The notes under the pieces: generated by a model | The model's input: only the letters and a program-made list of their open reading frames with translations | Database searches by the model: none | Told to the model about the DNA's origin: nothing | DNA from: Meloidogyne chitwoodi | Lineage: Eukaryota; Nematoda; Chromadorea; Rhabditida; Meloidogynidae | Assembly: GCA_015183035.1 (NCBI GenBank) | Contig: JACZZP010000012.1 | Span: 372,001-436,000, forward strand | DNA length: 64,000 nucleotides | Direction: 5' to 3' | Program-made: the position numbers and the translations under genes | Shown: positions 1 to 9,680 of the stretch, piece by piece | How positions within the stretch are numbered: position 1 is the stretch's first letter | Layout of the letters: each line of letters begins with the position of its first letter

Positions 1-133
1 ATAATTACTTGAGTTAGTTTGAGGATTATAATGATGATTAAATGGTTGGTGTGCTTGAGCAAGTTCTTGAAGTTTTTCCATTGCTGAATTATAATTTTGA
101 TTATTATATAAAATGAGTTTAGGGATTACGAGA
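1..133 (-). repeat. inverted copy of 12246-12378 (micro-exon fragment)
   Basis: Read on the minus strand, bases 133 to 1 match 12246-12378 base for base wherever I compared them. The copy includes the acceptor, exon and donor of the first surviving exon of the micro-exon gene at 12296-12902. The match stops at 134/12245. The whole 134-12245 block, with its retroelement copies and helicase, is therefore bracketed by inverted copies of one sequence. This could be a real inverted duplication, a foldback rearrangement at insertion, or an assembly artefact. Confidence 0.9.
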
Positions 134-216
134 TTATTAATATTCAACAATATATAATTCGATACTCCCCCGAACTTTTTGCGGACAAGTTTTTGCGGAC
201 AAACATCTATATATAC

Positions 217-560
217 TGTAAGACTCTAACATATAAAATATTCCCCCTGGGCATGAACAACAATCACTCCTCCCACTTTATAAACACATATAAATAGTTT
301 AATTGTTTAAGCTGAAAGGAATCAGTTAGAGAGATCAGTCTAAGAGAATTATTATTATTGTGAATTAAAAATGTTATTTTCCTATAAATTGTATGTGAAA
401 TAAATAATAGAATAAATATTGACAGCAGATCTTGTTTATATATTTGAAGAGTTATAATCCTTCGGAGACGAGGGAAACAATTGAGTTGACTAGACTTAGG
501 ATTTACATTTCACGCTGGCCACGCGAATTGTCATTTTCTATTTCCCATCTACCCCTTCCA
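217..560 (+). mobile_element. LTR, copy 1 (3' boundary approximate)
   Basis: Starts TGTAAGACTC. It holds a TATA-like TATAAATAG near 283-291 and AATAAA-type signals near 395-420, the order expected for U3-R. The LTR end cannot be fixed because both copies continue identically into gag, and I found no convincing tRNA primer-binding site. The second copy (from 9681) has a polypurine tract directly upstream, which supports the TG start as a true LTR edge. Confidence 0.55.
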
Positions 561-2781
561 CTTTACTGGTAGCACCGGATTCTGGAGTAATCCAGGGTCG
601 ATCCATCACAGATGCGGAAACTAGTCACTCAATGATGTGGAGCGCTCCACCTGCCGCAGGGCAGAGCAGATATAATGGATCCGAAATAAATACATAGCTG
701 TCGAAAAATAGAATGCGCAGAATTCACAAACAATTAATTAAATAAAATATAAGGTATACCTTGCTGAGAAGCAGAGAAGAAACAAAAAAAAGAGAGTCCA
801 CGAGTTTGAAATGTTCAACAAAAAATAAAAAAAGAAGAAAGGAGATATAATAATAAAAGAGAGAAGAGGACATGAAAGATTTTAACAAAAAGCCCAGAAT
901 ATTTAAAAATTTTTTTCTATGACAAAATTTCCCTCTAAAATGAATCTTATTATTTTTAACAATTATTCTTATTTTTTTGCAAAAGTTAAAATAATATCGT
1001 CAATCCAGAGATTAAAGTACGAAAGGCCAAACAAGGATTGAAGATTACACAATATTTTTCTCACCATTTAAACAATATAAATTTTTGTTTTATCTCTCTA
1101 CAAGCATATACATAGCAGAGCTAATAAAAATAAAACGTTAGTCCTTTTCACACATAATCTAAGTGAAAATCTTTAAAGAAAATGGAGTTATCACAAAGAG
1201 AAAGGAGAAATATAATTTAAGAATCTCAGCACAAATCATTCATTCATTTTATTTATTAAGAGAATTATAAATAAAATTTTTTTTTATTATTTTATTTATT
1301 GTCATAAATTAAATAAATAAATTTATTATTGTTATTAATAAGTAAATAAATTAATTTTAGAAAATAAGAAGCTAATTACTTAAAACAATTAAAGCATCTT
1401 CGTATTACCGAATAGAATTCAGTGCATCACCACATTCTTTTGATTCTTCAAGGACGAGCAGTTCTCGAATTATCAATACAAACCTAGTCGAAAGACAGAG
1501 TAGTGATAAAATGACTAATACAGCAGAGGATGAAACAATTATCATGGCAATTGACAGAAATTTTTGGATAGGAAAAACTTCAATTAAAATCTCAGACGTT
1601 GAAAAAGCACATGGTGATGTGATAGTTTTAGAAGATAGTATGAACAAAGCCATAAGAGCTATTAAAAGGTATATCAAGCAGAACACAGATGCTATCAATA
1701 AAGCATCAGAGGATGTGAATTTAAATTTTGAATCAGTAAACACTCAGATAATCGATTTAGAAGATCGTGTGCAAGAGCTCGAAAACAATACACATACAAA
1801 ACAAGAAAAGTCGAACGTTGAACAAGGGAAAGGTGAAACGTCCAAAAGCACTGTAACCATAGTTCCAGGAGTAAACTCACTAGATAGGCGAAATATTGTA
1901 ACCAGAAAATTAAATCCTGATGATGACAGTGACGAATTTAATTTCAGCTTGAACATGCTCACCTCTAATTCTGGAATTGAGATATTCGGAGAGGAATCAG
2001 TCTACGCCTTTGACAAGTGGGCTGAAAGATTCAAAGATTATTTAATTATTGCAGGTAGGAATTGGACCGAACAAGAGAAAGTCGCAAGACTTCGACTAGC
2101 TTTAGGTGAAACGCCAAGAGATTTGTTCAGAGAGCTTAGTCCAGCACAAGTTGCTGATGTTGGAACAGCTTTAGTATCACTAAGAAGCAAATTAGACTCT
2201 CCTCAACGAAGGGAAGCTGCTAGACTTACCTTATCAATCTGTAAACAGAGGGAAGATGAATCGGTAGCTAGATTTTTGAAAAGACTGGTACCATTAGTAG
2301 AAGTAACAAACCCAGGTTTAGTGGATGAAGCCAGGAAAGAAAAGATCTGTGAAGAGCTAAGAGGTCGTCTTAAGCCAAGTTTAACAAATATGATGAGATT
2401 AATTGGGGCAGCACAAATGAGTGATCTACAAAAATTTAAAGAAAGAGCCGAGGAAGTGGAGGCTGTGCTTCAGGCAGACAGAGGATTGCCAACCCAGCTT
2501 GAACAGGTAGTAAATGTGCTCAAGAACCAAGGTAAGACATTCAATCTAGGCACAAGCACTCAGCCAAATAATAATTTTAACCAGAGACCCGATAATAATA
2601 ATTTCAGAAAACCCTTCAGAGAAGATTATCAGAATCCAAATACTCGAAGAATGATTCAAAATTATAGAGGAATGAACCCGAACAGAATTAATATACCGGC
2701 CAGAGGTTGGAATTCACAGCAAATGAGAAGTGAAAGGAACTGGACAGGACGATCAAGGTGTTACAATTGCAATAGGACTGG
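217..2781 (+). repeat. direct repeat copy 1: LTR plus gag, 2565 bp
   Basis: Identical to 9681-12245 (offset 9464) in every stretch compared. Identity begins exactly at TGTAAGACTC, a TG-type LTR start, and ends inside the gag zinc knuckle. The lack of visible divergence means the duplication is recent, maintained by conversion, or an assembly duplicate. Confidence 0.9.
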
Positions 2782-3196
2782 ACACGTTGCTCGAGAATGT
2801 CGACTCAGAAAAGCTTTCTATCAGGGGTCCAGCCATAATGACTATAGCACACAACAACAATCTAGCAGTTATCATCAACCAGAGGGAATGAATAATCCAT
2901 CAAAGCGATTCAATGCAGTAAATTCTGTGCAGCCAAACATGACAGTAGTACCAGTGGATGAATTGCTACGAGCATTAGGTTCAATGAAAATTGAATCAGA
3001 CACACCAATGGAAGAACTTAGGTCTGTTACCCTGAATGCGAAAACATCATCAAAGTCAGAAGAAATAAAAAATATTATCGCAACGAATAAATTCTGGAGT
3101 TGTATAATGTGGAGTTCCACTAAAAATTATTTTCTAAAATATTCTATTATTTTATACTTGGATATCAATTCCTTGTTCACTACAAATTGTTTGTAA
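1511..3196 (+). CDS. gag: retrotransposon Gag with CCHC zinc knuckle
   Basis: ORF of 561 codons. The N-terminal ~100 residues are coiled-coil-like. A helical retrotransposon Gag region follows (about residues 160-330), then an N/Q/R-rich linker and one CCHC knuckle CYNCNRTGHVARECR near residues 417-430. Gag packages element RNA into particles in the cytoplasm. The last ~45 codons, after about 3060, are probably not gag: the opposite strand there encodes the activation loop of a kinase, so the ORF runs into older DNA. No protease, reverse transcriptase or integrase follows, so this copy is not autonomous. The LTR-retrotransposon assignment rests on the knuckle, the LTR and the polypurine tract. 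Confidence 0.8.
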   Translation: MTNTAEDETIIMAIDRNFWIGKTSIKISDVEKAHGDVIVLEDSMNKAIRAIKRYIKQNTDAINKASEDVNLNFESVNTQIIDLEDRVQELENNTHTKQEKSNVEQGKGETSKSTVTIVPGVNSLDRRNIVTRKLNPDDDSDEFNFSLNMLTSNSGIEIFGEESVYAFDKWAERFKDYLIIAGRNWTEQEKVARLRLALGETPRDLFRELSPAQVADVGTALVSLRSKLDSPQRREAARLTLSICKQREDESVARFLKRLVPLVEVTNPGLVDEARKEKICEELRGRLKPSLTNMMRLIGAAQMSDLQKFKERAEEVEAVLQADRGLPTQLEQVVNVLKNQGKTFNLGTSTQPNNNFNQRPDNNNFRKPFREDYQNPNTRRMIQNYRGMNPNRINIPARGWNSQQMRSERNWTGRSRCYNCNRTGHVARECRLRKAFYQGSSHNDYSTQQQSSSYHQPEGMNNPSKRFNAVNSVQPNMTVVPVDELLRALGSMKIESDTPMEELRSVTLNAKTSSKSEEIKNIIATNKFWSCIMWSSTKNYFLKYSIILYLDINSLFTTNCL

Positions 3197-5140
3197 AAAT
3201 TTTGCAGATCCAAAATCACCAATTTTAACATGAGCATTAGTATTACGTAAAATAATTGCAAGTTTAATATTTCTATGAACAATATCTTTAGAATTTATCA
3301 AGACAAAAGTGTTAAGTAAAAAGAATACTCATCTGTTCATTTGATGCTCCATATTCATTTATTAAAATAATTAATACTTTACGACAAAATTAAAATACTT
3401 TTAATAACCTGATCGTTCCAAAAATTCAGCAGTAAGTTCCATAAAAATATTAACACAATCTGCTCGCTCAACTATTCCAATATATTGGTCAAATATAAGT
3501 ATCTAAATTATAATTTGATTCATAATTTAAGGTTATAATTCAAGTTTGAATTTATTATTATATTCAAAATTGTAATTCAAGTTCACACCTATCAAACTTG
3601 ATTTATAAAATTGCAGTTTAAAATAATAAAAAAAAAGAAAATATAAGAAAACCTTGAAATTCACGAATACGGGCTTCTAACCTTACTTTTTTCCATCAGC
3701 ATTCTCATCATCCGTTTCACTATACCAGTAGATTCTCTTGAAGAAGCTTTCTTACCTTATTTTCCTTCATTTCTCTTGAGAACAGCTACTTTGTTGTCGT
3801 CTAGTTTTGTTATATTTACCCAATGCTGGTGATGCAGAACGATTTTTACTACGTTTCTCTTTTAATATTCCTTCAGAGTTCTTCTCTAGATTGAATAGGT
3901 TGAGGAGCAGCCTTAGCAGAAAATAAAGCAATAATAGAAACAACAATATTCCCATCATCAGGATGAGGAATTGGCGAAACAGAATTGCTTCTCCTGTTTT
4001 ACTTTTGTTGAAGGTTTTTGACTTTTGCTTAGCTGGAGTTGCAACTTTTATTGTAAAGTTGGACGAAGACGATGAATTGGAAGAATCCCTACTAAGTGCT
4101 TGTGGCAGAACTCCAGTTTCAGAGTCAATATAAGGCTCACTGAAATTTAATTTTATTTAATTTTAAATTTTATCAAACTAACAGTTCATCATCGACAAAG
4201 CTATTATCTACAATTTTTGGTCTATCCTCACTTTTGAAAAATTCTCCAGTACTTGGAAGGCCAAGAATATCATCAGACCGAACTGCCGAACTCCTAAATT
4301 TAAAATAATAAAATTAATTTTAATAAAACAAAAATGTATTAACAAACTGTAATTAATCCGTTGAAGATCTGTTTTCGGTGATTCTCCAGAATCAACGAAA
4401 ACAAACAAATACGTGACCATACGTTTCTCGTCCAAAACAACTAAAATTAACCATAAACTATTGATTTTTTTCTTCATTTAACAAGTTTACCAGTCCCCAC
4501 GCCAATTGTTTAGCACTCGAGGAGTGGAAGTAAATATTCCATCTGAATCTAACGGACAAGTTTCACCTCGTTTTCCACCAAAACTAATTGATGATTCTAC
4601 CAGGTGTTCCTTTTATTGAAGAACTGCTGACTAAGGACCTTTAATTTAAAAATTTAAATAAGTAAAAATAAAATTTTTTTAATTAAACCAGATAGAGAAT
4701 GTTCAGACAATATTGTCTCAGTAATTCTATTTGGAACACTATAAACATAAGAAATAGGCGATGGTGGAGTTAATTGTGAAACAGAACTTTCAGAATGATG
4801 GTCCTTTTTTTTTTGTTAAAATTAAAGAGTAATTTTAATACAAAAATCTGAAAGAATAATTCCCATCCGGCGACGACTTTCAGTTTTTTTCTTCTCATAT
4901 AATTGTTCAACAGAATCAGATCCTGTTGGTTTAGGATCCAAAAAAAGAATTATATCAAAAATACGTCAAATATAATTCATGACTTTAAATTAACAGGACA
5001 ATGTAAATTTAAAGCTGCTTCTTCATCCAAATATTGAACTTTACCTTCAAGTAAATTATCATCCCCAATTGTTAAACGAATTAAATCTTTATGTAAATCT
5101 GTAATATCTTCACTATTTGGTTGCCTTTCTGATCTTTATT
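3065..5140 (-). pseudogene. decayed MEKK2/3-like MAP kinase kinase kinase fragment
   Basis: Minus-strand exons can be read from about 5140 down to 3065. Upstream pieces are Ser/Asp-rich linkers, for example around 4985-5140, 4688-4800 and 4200-4300. Kinase pieces are IFMELTAEFLERSG near 3430-3490, VHRNIKLAIIL then KIGDFGSAKFLQTIC near 3180-3290, and GTPHYTTPEFI near 3080-3118. The DFG and activation-loop spacing resembles MEKK2/3 (MAP3K2/3). The catalytic HRD is HRN, the following N-x-L is altered, the glycine-rich loop was not found, and the C-lobe is lost where gag sequence begins. I read it as a kinase gene interrupted by the retroelement and degraded. Confidence 0.55.
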
Positions 5141-6060
5141 CTTGAATTGCTTTAAAATTAGATTTTTTTTAGAAAAATAAAATAAAATTCAACAACATTT
5201 TTGTTTTCAATTAGAATTCTACCTTTCTTTTCAAAAAAAGAATTTAAAGATAATTTTTGTCTATCACTTGATGAAATGCTTTAATTATAGCAAATATAGA
5301 CTAGAAAAATAAGAAATATTAAAAGAAAACAAATTATAAATATAGATCCTGCTTCAAAGCAGAGAAGAATTAAATAAAAAATTAAGTAATTTTAAAATCT
5401 ATACACAAAAAAAAATTTTTTTCTATAAATTTATAACAAAAAAAATTAATAAATTGAATTACCGTAAAATCATACAATAATATTACTATTTTATTACAAT
5501 AATTTCATAATTTCTCTCACTTTGTACTAAAATTACAATTGGGTATAAATTTTTATAAAATAATAAATAAATAAATATATATAATATGAATCACAATAAA
5601 TTGTACAAAACTTAAATAAAAATCATAACACAAAACACCAAGAATTGCAAAGAATCGTAAAAACCATTAAAAAAAAAAATTATTATAATAAAAATTAAAA
5701 AAAAAAAAAAATCAAAAAATCAGTATTGTCCATAAATAGAAAAAAGAAAGATTATAATAATATATTAAAAAAAAAGGAGAGAGATCAAAAATCTTTTTAA
5801 ATATAAAATGTGAATCACATGAACATTATACATAAAAAAATGTGTAAAATCTTAAAAACCCCTCATTAATGTCCATAAATAGAAAAAGAAAGATTATAAT
5901 AATAATAAAATATAAAAAAATGTAAAATCTTGGAAACGCCTTATTGGATAAATTAAAAAAAAAGGGATATATAAAAGGCTGTAAATATACTAATGAAATC
6001 ATTACCAGTCGAAAGACTGAACATTAAATAGAAAAGACTAATCTTAATATAAATTTTATT
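5141..6060. other. AT-rich spacer, no gene seen
   Basis: Mostly homopolymer runs and short A/T repeats. A diverged short duplication (tccataaatagaaaaagaaag) recurs near 5730 and 5870. A TTTTTAG acceptor at 6059-6064, ahead of the helicase ATG, could accept a spliced leader. Confidence 0.6.
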
Positions 6061-6081
6061 TTTAGAGAAAAAAAACTAATA

Positions 6082-6912
6082 ATGTCTTCGAATAAGCTTA
6101 ATCCTGCTGAAAAGCAGAGTAGTGACCTTGATCATATTGTTGAACCACCACCTGCTATTGATACAACTGATCCATTAAACCTTTCCAGCATCAATCAAAC
6201 TCTGGCAGACGAGTTTAGCAATGGAGGATTTGGACAACCGAGAACTCATCCAAGACCAAGATCTCGAGCTGACTCTTTTGCAAATGTGGGAAGTGATTGG
6301 ACTGAAGGTCCGTATCCCGATCAACATCTTGCTGAAAAGCAAGGAACAAGTAACCCAACTGGAAAAATAATCAACTATGTGGTGGCCCAACTCCAAGAAG
6401 GTTGTGTGATCGCCGCAAAAGTGGTTTCGCAAGCCCCAGCGCCTTTACTAATGCAAATTCCTGACAATTTGGTGGATCATCCACTCTCTTTGGGAGATAA
6501 TGTGGCAATCAGAGAATGGCATGAATATGATAATTTTGGATTAGAAGGAGATTGGTTCACGGCTGGTACTGGCAAAATGTTGAACTATAATGCTACCGCT
6601 AAGGCTGTGATCAACGTTGGTGGAGGAGTAAAGTTTCGATCAGTTGGCATCGTTTTGGACACAAATAGGAATAGGAAAGGAGGTGATCGTCGACTCAAAT
6701 CAATCGAAGTGAGCTGTGCCGAGCTTCCTGGAGTCACCCGCGTCTACCGTAAGCAGTGGGGAGATACGATCAATGACAATTTACCATATCTCTCCTTGAT
6801 CAAGTTGGAACTTCAGCAAGTACTTCGACCCCCGGACATGTTGGTAGGTCTTAATTATATTCTTCCAGCATATGTTTCGTTCGGACTTGGTGATGAACAG
6901 CGAGTACACTAA
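6082..6912 (+). CDS. N-terminal part of UPF1-like helicase protein, ends at in-frame TAA
   Basis: ORF of 276 codons starting at ATG 6082, 18 bases after a TTTTTAG acceptor. The first ~100 residues are Pro/Ser-rich and likely disordered. The remainder is a folded region I do not recognise. The stop (TAA 6910-6912) is followed in the same frame by open sequence into the helicase domain, so this and 6913-9159 look like one protein split by one stop. Candidate GT/AG pairs around 6844-6946 could remove the stop, but none restores the frame cleanly. It could be a nonsense mutation, readthrough or a missed short intron. Confidence 0.6.
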   Translation: MSSNKLNPAEKQSSDLDHIVEPPPAIDTTDPLNLSSINQTLADEFSNGGFGQPRTHPRPRSRADSFANVGSDWTEGPYPDQHLAEKQGTSNPTGKIINYVVAQLQEGCVIAAKVVSQAPAPLLMQIPDNLVDHPLSLGDNVAIREWHEYDNFGLEGDWFTAGTGKMLNYNATAKAVINVGGGVKFRSVGIVLDTNRNRKGGDRRLKSIEVSCAELPGVTRVYRKQWGDTINDNLPYLSLIKLELQQVLRPPDMLVGLNYILPAYVSFGLGDEQRVH

Positions 6913-9159
6913 CCGACTGCGATCCTAAAAATTGATCTTGAAAGAGGTAAATATGAATTCCCGTTTCACCGCCAACTCGAGTGGGCGCAAATAAAGTTTG
7001 GGGAAAAAGTGATCAGTGCAGCGATCGCAGCCGAAATCGATAAGATCCGCAAGGATCAGCAGAAATATACAGTGATAGTGGAGACAGAGACTGTCAGAAC
7101 AATGGGACCGGCTCAAATGGTTGTACGCTTCGCCCATCAGGTAAGGTCGAAAATTGAACTTGTAGAGATGGCCAAATGGTATGAAGAGGATTCGTCCGTC
7201 TCCTGCTCCATAGTTCAAGATGCCTCTCCTTGCGCTCATGGATTCGTCACTCAGGCTCGAAAGGATGTCAAAGAAGACAACTTCCTACTGAAAGTGGAGC
7301 TAATTCTGGCGTATCAAGAAGCTAAAGGTGAGGACAATTGGCCAATGTGGGAAGAATATGTCAACGGTGAGCTCGATACCGTCAAGATCATACCCCTTCA
7401 ATCGACTGCAGCACTTTTAAAGCGAATGGAACTGTTTGCTGCCGACCTTCCATCTGAAGCTGCTAGATCAGGAACTTCTAAAAGTAAGTTATTAACAATT
7501 TTACTTGGAAAAGGTGATCGATCTGAACGACCAGCCATACGTGCATATCAGGTAAGTCAAGGGGCAAATTTTATTAATAATTTAGGAAATGAACAGGCCC
7601 GGACAGCCGAACTTCTTTTGGACGAAGTTCCCAGAGTGGTGTTTGCCCAGGCACCACCAGGAACTGGAAAAACACACACTGCTGCCTCAATCATGGCTGC
7701 AATACTCGAAAGGGACCCTGAGGCAAGAATTTTGGCAATGGCACCCCCAAACATTGCCGTTGTGAAGCTGGTAGAAGAAATGGATAAAGCAATGCAACAA
7801 AGTACAAGACCACAAAAGATGCTGGCGCTCTTCTCCGGAAACGGTAAAATAAGATATGCAAAATATTTAAGGGAGATCACGCAGCACTTGCTGATCACTG
7901 CGGTTGATGATGAAGAATTGATCAAGGCATTGAAGCCGACAGAAGAAAAGAAGGTGAAGCAATACGTGACAACCGTGGAAAGAAATCCCCGACTGGCACA
8001 AGAAGCCAGTATTGCGACAATTCTTCAGGCACACAAACAAAGAAGGTTGTGCTTCTCGACTTTATCCTTCGCTGAACAAGTTCCAGTGCTGTTTTCTGAG
8101 ACTACACATCTAATTTTAGATGAATCCGGTCAAGCTCCATACTCGCAGGTAATTTCTTTAATTTATAACATGCCCAAACTCCGAAAGGTGTTAATAACTG
8201 GCGATCGCAGGCAACTCAAAGTGCACTTGGAGTCACTTCCTCGAGCTGTTCGAGTCGGATTTGGACTAGACAGTGTGATCTTCAACCTTGATGCGACTGA
8301 TGGCGTTGGAAAGACGGCCCTCCAGGTTGGATACCGATCACATCCACACATTGTGAAGTGCATCGAAGCTGGATTCTACCGACCTCATGGAGAAAGACTG
8401 ACAGCCGGACTTGAAGCTGATCAGAGAAGCATGCTCACGTCCAGTACACTGAAGCTCCCCAAGGTAAGTTGCCCTATTATTCTAATTCACCAGGTACATG
8501 AAGCTGAACGAGATGCGGTATCAATGTCCAGCTATAATCCCGGACAAACATGGACTGCTTTAAGAATTCTCTGGCGCCTGGTCAATGTCTGCCCTCCGGA
8601 AGCATCAATCAGATGTATATGCTTGTATGGCACTCAATCCCAGGACATTGAAAGGGAGGTACAGGCTGAAGAAGAATTAAATGGCCGAGTTCTTGTGACT
8701 ACGGCTGACGCAACTCAAGGGCACGAGGCCGACGTAACGGTCGTAGTCACAACCGTTTCGGAATATCAGGAAAAGTCCGAGGAGGGAAAAGAGCCATTTT
8801 GGTGCGATCCAGATCGTGTGAACGTCAGCCTCTCTCGAGCCCGCCATGGCCTGATACTGATTGGGAATCTTCACATCCTGGAACAAAAGAAAGGATGGAG
8901 GGAATTTCTGGCCGAAGCCAAGCAGCATACAATTGTGGTTGGTCCTTCATACTTGGATGCCATACGTGAGGAGGGGATCGACTACAACCAAGATGGCGAG
9001 CTGATGGACAAATCAGGTAAAATGATGCGTGATCCGGCCTACTACACTGAAGAAGGAAAGCGCAATGTAAGTCGAGGGGGTTATCACCGATATGGTTCTT
9101 ATCTTTCTAGAAGCGAAGAGCAGTCTGGAGCCAGCACGTCCAAGCGGAGCCGCAGATGA
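6913..9159 (+). CDS. SF1 helicase of the UPF1/DNA2-NAM7 type
   Basis: Continuous frame after the TAA at 6910. The first possible internal start is not an ATG, so it is probably translated with the upstream part. Superfamily 1 motifs in order: Walker A APPGTGKTHT (7651-7680), Walker B-like LILDESGQAP (about 8111-8140), motif III TGDRRQLK (about 8200-8220), motif V TTADATQGHEADVTVV (about 8698-8745) and motif VI VNVSLSRARHG (about 8818-8850). UPF1-like enzymes use ATP to unwind RNA or DNA 5' to 3'. GTAAGT-bounded segments at 7553-7597 and 8464-8493 are multiples of three and could be tiny introns; one at 9067-9110 would change the C-terminus to a basic tail. All core motifs are intact. Confidence 0.8.
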   Translation, partial: PTAILKIDLERGKYEFPFHRQLEWAQIKFGEKVISAAIAAEIDKIRKDQQKYTVIVETETVRTMGPAQMVVRFAHQVRSKIELVEMAKWYEEDSSVSCSIVQDASPCAHGFVTQARKDVKEDNFLLKVELILAYQEAKGEDNWPMWEEYVNGELDTVKIIPLQSTAALLKRMELFAADLPSEAARSGTSKSKLLTILLGKGDRSERPAIRAYQVSQGANFINNLGNEQARTAELLLDEVPRVVFAQAPPGTGKTHTAASIMAAILERDPEARILAMAPPNIAVVKLVEEMDKAMQQSTRPQKMLALFSGNGKIRYAKYLREITQHLLITAVDDEELIKALKPTEEKKVKQYVTTVERNPRLAQEASIATILQAHKQRRLCFSTLSFAEQVPVLFSETTHLILDESGQAPYSQVISLIYNMPKLRKVLITGDRRQLKVHLESLPRAVRVGFGLDSVIFNLDATDGVGKTALQVGYRSHPHIVKCIEAGFYRPHGERLTAGLEADQRSMLTSSTLKLPKVSCPIILIHQVHEAERDAVSMSSYNPGQTWTALRILWRLVNVCPPEASIRCICLYGTQSQDIEREVQAEEELNGRVLVTTADATQGHEADVTVVVTTVSEYQEKSEEGKEPFWCDPDRVNVSLSRARHGLILIGNLHILEQKKGWREFLAEAKQHTIVVGPSYLDAIREEGIDYNQDGELMDKSGKMMRDPAYYTEEGKRNVSRGGYHRYGSYLSRSEEQSGASTSKRSRR

Positions 9160-9362
9160 AGAAAAGGAAGAAAAATTGAAGATGATGGAAGAAGTGTCCA
9201 GGAAGAACGTCAAGAAAATCTGTAAAATTGTAAATTTAATTAAAGGTTGTTGTTCACCCCCTCCCTCCAAAAAAAATAATAATAATAATTAATTAGGTCT
9301 TTGGCTCCCCCTTATTCTCTCACTTAATCTAATCCTCATCCTCTTTTAATCTTTTTATCTTT

Positions 9363-9680
9363 TTGAAGAAAAGGGAAAGTAATCCGGGGTATACTCCTTT
9401 TTCGACCTATGCCTTCAATTCCACGCAGACTGAAAGGGCATATCATAAGATATGCGCGGAGGACTGTCAGAATCGCGGTGGGCAGCACCCACTAGCATTT
9501 CTGATTTATCCACACTCCCAGTTTGCTCGAGTTGATGTCCTTGGCCGATTTCATTCGGAAAGGCAGGTACAGTCGATCCAGAGAGTATCAAAGGATGAAG
9601 CCCCTAGTAATCAAATTCTTTTATTTTTAAATATTTTAATTATTTCTTGGATCGTGGACGATCCTCACGTAAAGGGGAGC
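9363..9680 (+). other. ORF remnant before the second LTR
   Basis: A frame open from about 9363 runs into the LTR. Only the part before 9681 is unique. It has no family motif I recognise. It could be the 3' end of an element ORF or non-coding. GC content is higher than in the surroundings. Confidence 0.3.
9671..9680 (+). promoter_or_regulatory. polypurine tract directly before LTR
   Basis: AAAGGGGAGC abuts the TGTAAGACTC that starts the LTR copy at 9681. A purine run at this position primes plus-strand DNA synthesis in LTR retroelements, so the LTR at 9681 is the 3' LTR of an element whose interior lies to the left. Confidence 0.75.

Noticed and set aside
541..640. Primer-binding site TGGTAGCACCGGATTC near 566
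   Set aside because: Resembles a tRNA 3' end but spacing between T-loop and CCA end is too short for a real tRNA, and the LTR would not end in CA.
1405..1962. Minus-strand ORFs opposite gag
   Set aside because: Shadows of gag; no motif.
217..9680. Reverse transcriptase, RNase H or integrase of the LTR element
   Set aside because: No YXDD box or integrase zinc finger found between the LTRs; only gag, the kinase remnant and the helicase.
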